Source: JAWLBR01 sp041687495 (GTDB lineage: Bacteria > Bacillota > Limnochordia > DTU087 > JAAYGB01). Taken from it: a DNA stretch of 5,253 nt. A program made the position numbers and the translations under genes. The DNA lies in assembly GCA_041687495.1 (NCBI GenBank), contig JAWLBR010000136.1, positions 1-5,253 on the forward strand, in the 5' to 3' direction. The notes under the pieces were generated by a model. That model saw nothing but the letters and a program-made list of their open reading frames with translations. It was not told the DNA's origin and did not search any database. Below are positions 1 to 4,946 of this stretch, in pieces. Each line of letters starts with the position of its first letter. Position 1 is the first letter of the stretch.

Positions 1-163
1 CCAGACGATAGTAATCGACAGTTTCTCCAGACCGTTCCAGACTGCCGACATACTGCCGATTACTCAACAGCATGTTCTCCTGTAATGTTTCCTCCTGCAT
101 CTGCGTGTCATAATCTCGGCCTGCCGTCGTGCTAATTGGTGCACCAGGAGATTTACCCGTCAT
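1..163 (-). CDS. Unrecognised protein, N-terminal fragment (runs off the window)
   Basis: An open frame starts at ATG 163 and continues without a stop to the left edge, giving the first 54 residues. The start is well supported by AAAGGGAG at 172-179, eight bases upstream. The visible peptide begins MTGKSPGAPISTTAGRDYD and is hydrophilic, rich in Gln, Glu, Ser and Thr, with no signal peptide or membrane segment. That suggests a cytoplasmic or spore-associated soluble protein, but this is only inference. I recognise no family. It diverges from the 3D-domain gene at 421 across a 257-bp gap. The good start context is the main reason to believe it is real; the missing C-terminal part would decide its identity. 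Confidence 0.6.
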   Translation of the reverse strand, partial: MTGKSPGAPISTTAGRDYDTQMQEETLQENMLLSNRQYVGSLERSGETVDYYRL

Positions 164-407
164 TTGCCAGACTCCCTTTCTTCTACCCCTTGGCATCTGG
201 TTACGCCTATTGCATCCTATGCACTAACCACTGTCGCTGCTTATCACTAGTATGAACCCTGCTCCAAAAACCATACCTAAACCCTATGTCTGCCAAACTG
301 GGCTTGTCTATGTTTTACCCACTACAGGAAAAAGTACTCTCGTATCTAAAGGCAAAGTCGCGTTCAGAATATTAAGGCAACGGTTTGTGCAGATCCGCTG
401 ATGTAAC
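164..407. other. Divergent intergenic region
   Basis: This non-coding stretch lies between the start of the left-edge minus-strand gene and the plus-strand 3D-domain gene, so it must hold the promoters of both. I find no convincing sigma-A pair on either strand. The visible structure is a GTATG (250-254) and CATAC (272-276) inverted pair, 17 bp apart, and a TGCAT-CCT-ATGCA dyad at 211-223. The CATAC words resemble the -10 element of sigma-E-type sporulation promoters on both strands, but the match is partial. No small reading frame with a ribosome binding site was seen. Confidence 0.4.
172..179 (-). promoter_or_regulatory. Ribosome binding site for the left-edge gene
   Basis: The minus strand reads AAAGGGAG, eight bases before ATG 163. 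This site is the main support for the short, truncated reading frame at the left edge. Confidence 0.6.
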
Positions 408-414
408 GGGAGGG
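408..414 (+). promoter_or_regulatory. Ribosome binding site pointing to the ATG at 421
   Basis: GGGAGGG, with the GGGAGG core at 408-413, lies seven bases before ATG 421. This near-ideal site shows that translation is meant to start at 421, upstream of the in-frame TGA, rather than at the weakly supported GTG 592. Confidence 0.75.
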
Positions 415-420
415 ACGAAC

Positions 421-888
421 ATGAAGCGTTGGCACAAGGCTCTGCTGATATTCCTTGCCGCCTTCTTGCTTCAGTCTATATGAACTGAAGCCAGCAGCGC
501 AGCAGGCAAACACACAGCTGAACATTCCAGTACTGTTGTTTTTGCCAAGGATAACCAGCTCCTCTGGGCTAGACGGGGGTTCCAGGCCAGAGTGACCGCC
601 TATACCGCCGGGTTTGAGTCTACCGGAAAGACACCGGCGCATCCCGCCTATGGCATCACTCGTTCCGGAGTGCGTGCCCGTGAAGGTAGAACCGTAGCCG
701 TCGATCCAACGGAGATTCCATTGGGTACTTGGCTCTATGTCGAAGATTTGGGCATATTTCGGGCTGAGGACACCGGTGGAAGAATCAAGGGGCACTGTTT
801 GGACGTATACATGGAAGACCTACCGCAAGCCATTGCCTTTGGAGTTCAGTACTTAGAAGTGTATGTCCTTACCGAACTCCAAGCCTAA
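421..888 (+). pseudogene. Secreted 3D-domain protein gene interrupted by an in-frame TGA
   Basis: ATG 421 has a near-perfect ribosome binding site and opens a typical signal peptide: Lys2 and Arg3 followed by the hydrophobic core LLIFLAAFLL. Codon 21 is TGA (481-483). The same frame then continues open to the TAA at 886-888. After the stop come a small-residue stretch (TEASSAAG), which fits a signal-peptidase site, a short linker and a complete 3D domain. Without the stop this would be a 155-residue exported wall protein of normal layout. I read it as a nonsense mutation or a single-base sequence error; TGG (Trp) or CGA (Arg) would each be one change away. TGA is a genuine stop in neighbouring genes, and I see no selenocysteine-type hairpin after it. 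The domain itself shows no decay, so either the mutation is recent or the base is wrong. Confidence 0.65.
592..888 (+). CDS. 3D-domain protein (open portion downstream of the TGA)
   Basis: This is the part of the interrupted gene that remains open and carries the domain. The 3D (three-Asp) fold is shared with MltA lytic transglycosylases and with the C termini of YabE/YocH-like wall proteins of Bacillota, so peptidoglycan cleavage is likely. Counting from GTG 592, the motif TAYTAG opens the domain, STGK lies at 10-13 and YGIT at 20-23. The three signature aspartates are Asp38 (VDP), Asp60 (AEDTGG) and Asp71 (LDVY), and AIAFG follows near the end. All three Asp are intact. Starting at GTG 592 would leave the protein cytoplasmic and begin it inside the domain's first strand. 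Its only upstream purine runs are GGGGG twelve bases away and a weak AGG. It is therefore probably not the natural start, although reinitiation there is possible. Confidence 0.6.
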   Translation: MTAYTAGFESTGKTPAHPAYGITRSGVRAREGRTVAVDPTEIPLGTWLYVEDLGIFRAEDTGGRIKGHCLDVYMEDLPQAIAFGVQYLEVYVLTELQA

Positions 889-907
889 ACGACCAAGAGT
901 CTCACCC

Positions 908-930
908 GCTGGGGACCACGTGTCCCCAGC
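908..930 (+). terminator. Hairpin between convergent genes, likely terminator
   Basis: A perfect 9-bp GC-rich stem, GCTGGGGAC (908-916) with GTCCCCAGC (922-930), encloses a 5-base loop. It begins 19 bases after the 3D gene stop and ends six bases before the stop of the convergent DUF4264 gene. Its position suits a bidirectional terminator. The following bases (CCAAGTTTACT on the plus strand) make only a weak U-tract, and there is none on the minus strand, so termination may be inefficient or factor-assisted. Confidence 0.6.
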
Positions 931-936
931 CCAAGT

Positions 937-1131
937 TTACTCTGTAACCTCGTAGATGGTAATCGCGTACTTGTCATCACTCTTGGAAAGGCCAAAGATA
1001 AGTCCTTTGTCCTTCAAAACCTGGTTAAAGAATGTGATCATCTTTCCATACTCGCCAGTAATGTCCAAAACCTCTTGTCCGATGACCCGCAAGCCGTCTG
1101 TATCTGTGACTCCAGTCTTCTTGCTAACCAA
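937..1131 (-). CDS. YpmA-like DUF4264 family protein
   Basis: This is a 64-residue protein of unknown function. Its core (L14-RVIGQEVLD, then a helix to FFNQVLKDKGLIFGL at 34-48, ending AITIYE) matches what I know of the DUF4264/YpmA family, small proteins found in Bacillota, many of them spore formers. I place the start at TTG 1131 because AGAGG (1141-1145) lies nine bases upstream and the resulting length is normal for the family. The same frame is open up to a TTG at 1194, which would overlap the TPR gene's stop and add 21 residues with a Cys-Cys and a basic patch that do not look like the family. It is the last gene of a likely three-gene unit with the TPR and two-helix membrane proteins. 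The family assignment is fairly sure; no function is known. Confidence 0.8.
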   Translation of the reverse strand: MVSKKTGVTDTDGLRVIGQEVLDITGEYGKMITFFNQVLKDKGLIFGLSKSDDKYAITIYEVTE

Positions 1132-1140
1132 ATGTCTCTT

Positions 1141-1145
1141 CCTCT
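1141..1145 (-). promoter_or_regulatory. Ribosome binding site deciding the DUF4264 start
   Basis: The minus strand reads AGAGG within GAGAGGAAG, nine bases before TTG 1131. It lies inside the longer alternative frame and supports the shorter protein. Confidence 0.5.
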
Positions 1146-1186
1146 CGCAACAGCCGAATCTCAAGCCCAGAACTGCATCAGTTGCA

Positions 1187-1822
1187 TCAGTCAATGCCGT
1201 GCTTCTTTAGCTCTTTCACGGCCTTAGGTGCCCTAAGGTAGTGGTAAACTGCAGACACGAGCTGTTTTTGTTCTCTGTACGCAACAGCAAACAATAGATG
1301 GGTGTACTGGTTTTCCGGTTCAATGGCAGCGGCTTCCCTTAAGTGCTCCAAACCCTTGTCGACCTGCCCGTGCCGCCCGTAGATTAGGGCAACAAAATTC
1401 TTTGGCCAAACATTTTCTGGATCCGCCTGAATTACTCCCTCAAAGTACTGGGTTGCAAGATCGTAGTCCTTTAGGGCGTAAGCACCATACGCCAGCACAT
1501 TCATCGCCAGGAGATCATCGGAGCTTTCATTAAGTATCTCCTGCTTATCCCGCATCAGCGCTCTTACCGGCTCTGTCTGCTTATTGTCAGCGATGATGCT
1601 GAACTCGTCAAAGGCTTCAGCTAACCTACCTAGATTGGCATAGCCTACCCCCCGCAGAAACCGGCCCTCGACGGACTCGACATCTACCGCTGCTACCAGT
1701 TTGTCCCAATCATATCTGGATCGGGACGCTGCGGCGGCAGTCACGCATCCCAAAAATACCATCAAGACTAGGATTAGGCTCAAGCAACGAATCTGTGTCC
1801 TCCACATCCGAACTGTAACCAT
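1187..1822 (-). CDS. Exported tetratricopeptide-repeat (TPR) protein
   Basis: This 211-residue protein has an N-terminal export signal: basic residues to about 12, then a hydrophobic core LSLILVLMVFLG, followed by a run of alanines. Cys26 in FLGC resembles a lipobox, but Phe at -3 is atypical. It is therefore either a lipoprotein or a secreted or anchored protein cut near the Ala run at about 29-32. The rest is helical with about four TPR units, near 50-81, 104-136, 138-171 and 172-205. The clearest are ALKDYDLATQYFEGVIQADP and HGQVDKGLEHLREAAAIEP. TPRs bind proteins, so a scaffold role at the outer face of the membrane is the reasonable inference. The ATG at 1822 has GGGGG at 1829-1833, six bases upstream; ATG 1807 is an alternative. 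The gene lies 38 bases after the two-helix membrane protein and overlaps the longest form of the DUF4264 gene. Confidence 0.8.
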   Translation of the reverse strand: MVTVRMWRTQIRCLSLILVLMVFLGCVTAAAASRSRYDWDKLVAAVDVESVEGRFLRGVGYANLGRLAEAFDEFSIIADNKQTEPVRALMRDKQEILNESSDDLLAMNVLAYGAYALKDYDLATQYFEGVIQADPENVWPKNFVALIYGRHGQVDKGLEHLREAAAIEPENQYTHLLFAVAYREQKQLVSAVYHYLRAPKAVKELKKHGID

Positions 1823-1860
1823 GGAACACCCCCATCATCGCTGCCAGCTCATCGCGCCGC

Positions 1861-2055
1861 TCAGAAAACAGCTAGTCCCAAGATAACGGTCACCACGCCG
1901 CACAAAATCGCAAAAACAACGCAACAACCTGAACCCACAATGGTCAGTGGCTGCGACCACTGCCACGCAGTCGAATTCAACGCTATGGCTGCCTGCAGCA
2001 TAATCAGAGCGAGTAGGCCGATCCCAAGAGCTACCTGTACCAGAGTATCCGCCAA
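1861..2055 (-). CDS. Small two-helix membrane protein, unknown function
   Basis: This 64-residue protein consists of two predicted membrane helices, at about 5-26 and 38-63, joined by a short polar loop NSTAWQWSQP. The second helix carries Cys44, Cys45 and Cys52. I recognise no family. The frame is open to a TTG at 2097, but a textbook AAGGAGG at 2064-2070 lies eight bases before TTG 2055. That start gives a protein opening MADTLVQVALG that leads straight into the first helix, so I use it. It sits 38 bases upstream of the exported TPR gene and is probably co-transcribed with it. A membrane partner for the TPR protein is an inference from position only. Confidence 0.65.
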   Translation of the reverse strand: MADTLVQVALGIGLLALIMLQAAIALNSTAWQWSQPLTIVGSGCCVVFAILCGVVTVILGLAVF

Positions 2056-2061
2056 GGCAAT

Positions 2062-2070
2062 CCCCTCCTT
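2062..2070 (-). promoter_or_regulatory. Ribosome binding site deciding the small membrane protein start
   Basis: The minus strand reads AAGGAGGGG, the strongest Shine-Dalgarno sequence in the window. Its AAGGAGG core ends eight bases before TTG 2055. It lies inside the longer open frame and so argues for the internal start. Confidence 0.65.
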
Positions 2071-2180
2071 GGTAGATAGGCTACTCCATCGGCACAAACA
2101 CGGTGCTAGTCCTGGTAGGAACGGCCACCCTTAACTCTATATTAGACAGAAAGTTGCCCCAGTCCTGCCAACCTATTAGT

Positions 2181-2951
2181 CTATACAGACAGCCCCCACC
2201 TGGAGACAGTATCCAACGTCTGTGTATCTGTTAGGTTGAACTTCACCGGTGAGACGGAAAGATAATCACTGAAGACTGCTCCCGCATCGGTATCAGAGGC
2301 TTGATCTAGGTCGACGGGATCCCCCGCCATCCAATAATAAACCCTACCCCTAGGATCAATCCGCTTATCAAAAACGTTCCGGTAGCGTCGTACTCCCGGC
2401 CGCGTGATTTTCACCCCTTTGATCTGATCCGGACTGCAGGCGGGGAAGTTCACATTTAGCAATGTCTCGTCAGGAAACCCGCTTCTGCGACCCATCTGAA
2501 TCAAATCAGCTATCCAATCAGACATGAATTCTAGATCAGTGGTAGTCACTGATGTCGCAACGGTAGAGACAGCGATCGCCGGGACATCAGACAAGATCGC
2601 CTCTACCGCTCCAGCAACCGTTCCTGAGTATATTACATCGGTGCCTAGGTTCGGTCCAGGATTGATCCCGGAGACAACAATATCAGGTCGCTGGGACAAG
2701 ATTGCCTCAATCCCCAGTTTGACGCAATCGGATGGCGTACCATCTACGCTCATGGCCTCTCTGACGCCCTCAGCAAAGGTGGGGTAACGAGTCACCCGCA
2801 GCGGATGATGCACTGTGATGGCATGGCCAGTGCCACTGCGCTCCCGATCGGGGGCGATCACCGATACCGCTCCTAGCTTTCCCAGGCGTTGCGCCAAGAC
2901 CCGTAAACCATGGGAATGGATCCCATCGTCGTTGGTGATTAGAATCCGCAC
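2181..2951 (-). CDS. surE: 5'/3'-nucleotidase SurE
   Basis: SurE is a metal-dependent cytoplasmic phosphatase that dephosphorylates nucleoside 5'- and 3'-monophosphates, and in some species short polyphosphate. The 256-residue length is normal. The family signature is complete: MRILITNDDG at the N terminus with metal ligands Asp8 and Asp9, the APDRERSGTGHAIT loop with Ser39, and SGINPGPNLG with Asn97. It is followed by the usual YSGTVAGAVEA helix. The start is GTG 2951, with GGAGG at 2961-2965, nine bases upstream. The gene begins 30 bases after the mgtC-like stop, so the two are likely co-transcribed. The stop is TAG. After it comes a 125-bp gap before the next gene with no clear terminator. 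SurE is often linked to stationary-phase survival in other bacteria; nothing here shows its regulation. Confidence 0.97.
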   Translation of the reverse strand: MRILITNDDGIHSHGLRVLAQRLGKLGAVSVIAPDRERSGTGHAITVHHPLRVTRYPTFAEGVREAMSVDGTPSDCVKLGIEAILSQRPDIVVSGINPGPNLGTDVIYSGTVAGAVEAILSDVPAIAVSTVATSVTTTDLEFMSDWIADLIQMGRRSGFPDETLLNVNFPACSPDQIKGVKITRPGVRRYRNVFDKRIDPRGRVYYWMAGDPVDLDQASDTDAGAVFSDYLSVSPVKFNLTDTQTLDTVSRWGLSV

Positions 2952-2981
2952 CTAAATCCGCCTCCACCATCACTGCCCTGT

Positions 2982-3632
2982 TTACTTGTAACCAACACTG
3001 TTCACTCCTTCAACCTTGCGCAGCCCCTCAACCAGACAGGCCAACTGCGGTTGCTGGATTCGCTGCAGTACAAACAGAATTTGAACTGTCTCATGCTCAC
3101 GCTCTTCAGCAATGGTAACAGACCGGATGTCGCCACCGTGTCTTCCAATCTCGCCGGCTATTCTCGCCAGCAGCCCCGGCCGATCCACAGCCGAGACCTC
3201 CAACTTCCATGGTCCTGATATGAAGAACTTATGCTCAATGCGGTTGAGCAGCTGCAGTGTCACCACAGTAAGTAAGGTGCCCGCAACGGCACCAAGAAAA
3301 AACCCCGATCCTGCAGCCAACCCGACACCGGCAACAACCCACAGGGAGGCGGCCGTAGTTAGTCCCCGAACCGACGCACCCTCTCGCATAATTGTGCCAG
3401 CACCCAAGAAGCCAATTCCGCTCACAACCTGGGCCGCCAACCGACCCGGGTCATAGTCGGTTCCGCCGGGGAAGCCATGGATCGACACAAGCATGATGAG
3501 AGCTGCTCCGATGCAGACCAAAATGTGGGTACGAAAACCCGCGGCCCGACCATGAATCTCCCGCTCCAGGCCAACTAATCCTCCCAAGACAACCGCCAGG
3601 CCTAGGCGCTCTAGGATCATTATTATCGACAT
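2982..3632 (-). CDS. MgtC/SapB family membrane protein with C-terminal ACT-like domain
   Basis: This 216-residue inner-membrane protein has an N-terminal MgtC/SapB domain of about four to five helices. Its hallmarks are GGLVGLEREIHGR at 17-29, AGFRTH at 31-36, SGIGFLGAGTIMR at 71-83 and GLTTAASLW at 90-98. The cytoplasmic tail from about 143 to the end reads as an ACT-like domain (LEVSAVDRPGLLARI, then EEREHETVQILFVL). MgtC relatives are linked to survival in low Mg2+ and to ATP-synthase control in pathogens; most chromosomal homologues such as this one have no defined role. The longest frame begins at GTG 3677, but AGGGGGG at 3639-3645 lies six bases before ATG 3632, which gives the usual short N terminus for the family. 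The ATG at 3638 abuts that run and is less likely. surE follows 30 bases downstream. Confidence 0.92.
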   Translation of the reverse strand: MSIIMILERLGLAVVLGGLVGLEREIHGRAAGFRTHILVCIGAALIMLVSIHGFPGGTDYDPGRLAAQVVSGIGFLGAGTIMREGASVRGLTTAASLWVVAGVGLAAGSGFFLGAVAGTLLTVVTLQLLNRIEHKFFISGPWKLEVSAVDRPGLLARIAGEIGRHGGDIRSVTIAEEREHETVQILFVLQRIQQPQLACLVEGLRKVEGVNSVGYK

Positions 3633-3638
3633 CGACAT

Positions 3639-3645
3639 CCCCCCT
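3639..3645 (-). promoter_or_regulatory. Ribosome binding site deciding the MgtC-family start
   Basis: The minus strand reads AGGGGGG, six bases before ATG 3632. It is a G-rich variant of the usual AGGAGG and lies within the longer open frame, supporting the internal start. Confidence 0.55.
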
Positions 3646-3656
3646 AATTCCATTGG

Positions 3657-3685
3657 TATGTAAAGAAATGACTTCACTTGCTCAA
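3657..3685 (-). promoter_or_regulatory. Possible weak promoter upstream of the mgtC-like gene
   Basis: On the minus strand TTGAGC (3680-3685) and TACATA (3657-3662) are separated by 17 bp. The -35 matches four of six and the -10 three of six consensus bases. It would place transcription only a few bases before the Shine-Dalgarno run and could drive mgtC-surE independently of the DUF554 gene. It is weak enough to be chance. Confidence 0.25.
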
Positions 3686-3718
3686 ACCTAGAAACGTCTC
3701 CTGGCTTGATCCCCCGCT

Positions 3719-4414
3719 CTAAACCTGGACATGAAAAGCCATCAGGATTTTGACCAGTGCTACGATAATCAGTAACCCAGGAAGGAGATTGCCTACCCGA
3801 ACTCGGGCCAAACCAAGAATGTTGATCCCGATACCCATGATCAAAAGGCCACCAGTAGCTGTCATTTCTCGGACAACAGGGTCCGAAAACAGTCCTTTTA
3901 CAACCACAGCCCCTAGTGTCATTGCCCCTTGGTACAAGAAGACTGGAACCGCCGAAAAGAGCACCCCGATTCCTAGGCTAGACGCAAACGCTATCGAAGT
4001 GATTCCATCAAGCATCGACTTGGTCAACAGGATCCGATAGTCTCCATTCAAACCATCATTAATGGCACCAATGATGGCCATGGGACCAACCAAATAGACT
4101 AGACTGGCTGCCACGAAGCCCTTAGAAAACTGACTGCTCTCTGCCCTTAATTTGGTCTCAGCCCATTGACTAAACTTCTCCAGCCACTGTTCAATGTTGA
4201 TAAACTCACCGATTGCCCCTCCGATCACCACACTGAGAAGGGGGAGAATAATGTTCTGGCTCTCCAGTCCCATCTGCACACCAATCAACAGCACTACCAT
4301 GCCAACTCCACTGATCACCGTAGTGCTTACCCGCTCGGGCAGACGGGATCTCAATCCCAAACCCATGGCGGCACCAACTGCGATGGCTGCTGCATTGAAA
4401 ACTGTTCCTGTCAT
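3719..4414 (-). CDS. DUF554 family membrane protein
   Basis: This 231-residue polytopic membrane protein has about six to seven hydrophobic segments. It fits DUF554 (the YdfK/YqgA-type family), whose function is not established, although some are described as putative transporters. Recognisable landmarks are SVVIGGAIGEFINIEQWLEK near 60-80, the conserved block VGPMAIIGAINDGLNGD and KSMLDGITSIAFASSLGIG in the middle, and ATGGLLIMGIGINILGLARV with NLLPGLL near the C terminus. The length matches the family. ATG 4414 is firmly set by GGAGG at 4422-4426, seven bases upstream. The gene begins 31 bases after the zinc-ribbon protein's stop, so those two are likely one transcript. An 86-bp gap separates it from the mgtC-like gene. 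Confidence 0.9.
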   Translation of the reverse strand: MTGTVFNAAAIAVGAAMGLGLRSRLPERVSTTVISGVGMVVLLIGVQMGLESQNIILPLLSVVIGGAIGEFINIEQWLEKFSQWAETKLRAESSQFSKGFVAASLVYLVGPMAIIGAINDGLNGDYRILLTKSMLDGITSIAFASSLGIGVLFSAVPVFLYQGAMTLGAVVVKGLFSDPVVREMTATGGLLIMGIGINILGLARVRVGNLLPGLLIIVALVKILMAFHVQV

Positions 4415-4445
4415 AGCTGTTCCTCCACGTGTATTCGAGATGGCC

Positions 4446-4805
4446 TCAAAGTTTAGCGTTGCAGTTTGGACACCGATCCATAGTCACATCAACTACCTGA
4501 AAACAGCGGTAGCAGTCTTTTTTCAAGATCCCCTTGCAACGAGGACAGTTAGCCAGCGCATCCATCGCTGGTTTGCGGCAGTGGGGACAAATTCGCAGCG
4601 GGCCTTTGGGACGCTTGAGCATGTACAACCCCATCACTGCTGCCAACAGAATTGGTCCAAGCACGCCGACCCCGAAGAAGCCCAGCAGCACACCCGATGC
4701 CGCCCAGATGACAGGGTGGTAGTCCCGAGCCTTAGCGTCACTGTAGAGCCAGTATCCCACCAGAGCTAAAGTGAGGACCTTGATCCCGCCGAAAACCATA
4801 TCCAT
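4446..4805 (-). CDS. Membrane protein with two tandem zinc ribbons
   Basis: This 119-residue protein has two predicted membrane segments, near 6-21 and 33-63, the second very rich in Gly and Val. A cytoplasmic tail carries eight cysteines in four CxxC pairs: C73/C76 and C87/C90, then C98/C101 and C112/C115. Each ribbon has exactly ten residues between its pairs (CPHC to CPRC, CYRC to CPNC), so two Zn2+ ions are expected, in the style of double zinc ribbon proteins. The stretch YWLYSDAKARDY after the first helix resembles small membrane proteins of unknown function in Bacillota. The frame is open back to 4892, but GGAGG (4813-4817) lies seven bases before ATG 4805, and the upstream part overlaps the sigH terminator. 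It lies just after sigH and before the DUF554 gene. No specific function can be named. Confidence 0.8.
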   Translation of the reverse strand: MDMVFGGIKVLTLALVGYWLYSDAKARDYHPVIWAASGVLLGFFGVGVLGPILLAAVMGLYMLKRPKGPLRICPHCRKPAMDALANCPRCKGILKKDCYRCFQVVDVTMDRCPNCNAKL

Positions 4806-4812
4806 ATCTTCG

Positions 4813-4817
4813 CCTCC
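4813..4817 (-). promoter_or_regulatory. Ribosome binding site deciding the zinc-ribbon gene start
   Basis: The minus strand reads GGAGG, seven bases before ATG 4805. The second ATG at 4799 would be thirteen bases away and is less likely. Confidence 0.65.
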
Positions 4818-4844
4818 ATATTCAATGTCTTGACCCAGGAATTG

Positions 4845-4871
4845 ATTATATTCCGGTTCGACAATGGTAAA
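4845..4871 (-). promoter_or_regulatory. Candidate sigma-A promoter for the zinc-ribbon/DUF554 unit
   Basis: The minus strand carries a perfect TATAAT at 4845-4850, about 40 bases before ATG 4805. TTTACC (4866-4871), four of six matches to TTGACA, lies 15 bp upstream, shorter than the usual 17. Its place just downstream of the sigH terminator is where a new transcription unit should begin. Confidence 0.4.
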
Positions 4872-4885
4872 GATAAACCCTCTAC

Positions 4886-4914
4886 AAAACAAAACCGCCC
4901 CGTAATAGAGGCGG
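4886..4914 (-). terminator. Intrinsic terminator of sigH
   Basis: On the minus strand the stem CCGCCTC (4908-4914) pairs with GGGGCGG (4895-4901) around a 6-base loop, with one G-U pair. The run TTTTGTTTT (4886-4894) follows directly. It lies about 33 bases after the sigH stop and is the clearest terminator in the window, so the zinc-ribbon gene should have its own promoter. Confidence 0.85.
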
Positions 4915-4921
4915 AATCTGT

Positions 4922-4945
4922 CAGCTAGCTGCCAAAGGCTAGTTG
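4922..4945 (-). repeat. Second inverted repeat between the sigH stop and its terminator
   Basis: CAGCTAGC (4922-4929) pairs with GCTAGTTG (4938-4945) around an 8-base loop, an 8-bp stem with one G-U pair. It sits immediately after the sigH stop codon, ahead of the true terminator. The left arm is part of the 10-bp palindrome CAGCTAGCTG. It could stabilise the 3' end of the sigH transcript; it has no U-tract of its own. Confidence 0.45.
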
Positions 4946-4946
4946 G

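Noticed and set aside
211..223. Short dyad TGCAT-CCT-ATGCA upstream of the left-edge gene
   Set aside because: Five-base arms with no flanking pairing and no promoter element beside it; too short to call an operator.
481..483. Selenocysteine or a TGA-recoded genetic code as explanation for the internal stop
   Set aside because: I see no bacterial SECIS-like hairpin just downstream, selenocysteine in a signal peptide would be pointless, and TGA ends the TPR, small membrane and zinc-ribbon genes in this window.
364..795. A 143-codon open frame on the minus strand opposite the 3D-domain gene
   Set aside because: It lies antisense to a well-conserved 3D domain, has no family resemblance, and its start lies inside that gene. 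It is a shadow frame.
1835..1855. A 7-bp direct repeat TCATCGC with 14-bp period between the membrane and TPR genes
   Set aside because: Only two copies of seven bases; easily chance, and no operator family is suggested.
2139..2171. TTGGCA and TAATAT on the minus strand as a promoter for the small membrane protein unit
   Set aside because: The spacer is 21 bp, too long for a sigma-A promoter, and no better -35 sits at 16-18 bp.
2770..2973. Minus-strand open frame overlapping the start of surE
   Set aside because: It is out of frame with surE, whose N-terminal motif and ribosome binding site are unambiguous.
3112..3456. Plus-strand open frame opposite the mgtC-like gene
   Set aside because: Antisense shadow of a clear MgtC/SapB domain; rich in Pro, Thr and Ser as typical shadow frames are.
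4194..4769. A long plus-strand open frame (191 codons) across the DUF554 and zinc-ribbon genes
   Set aside because: It is antisense to two recognisable minus-strand genes, each with a strong ribosome binding site. The protein looks like low-complexity back-translation.
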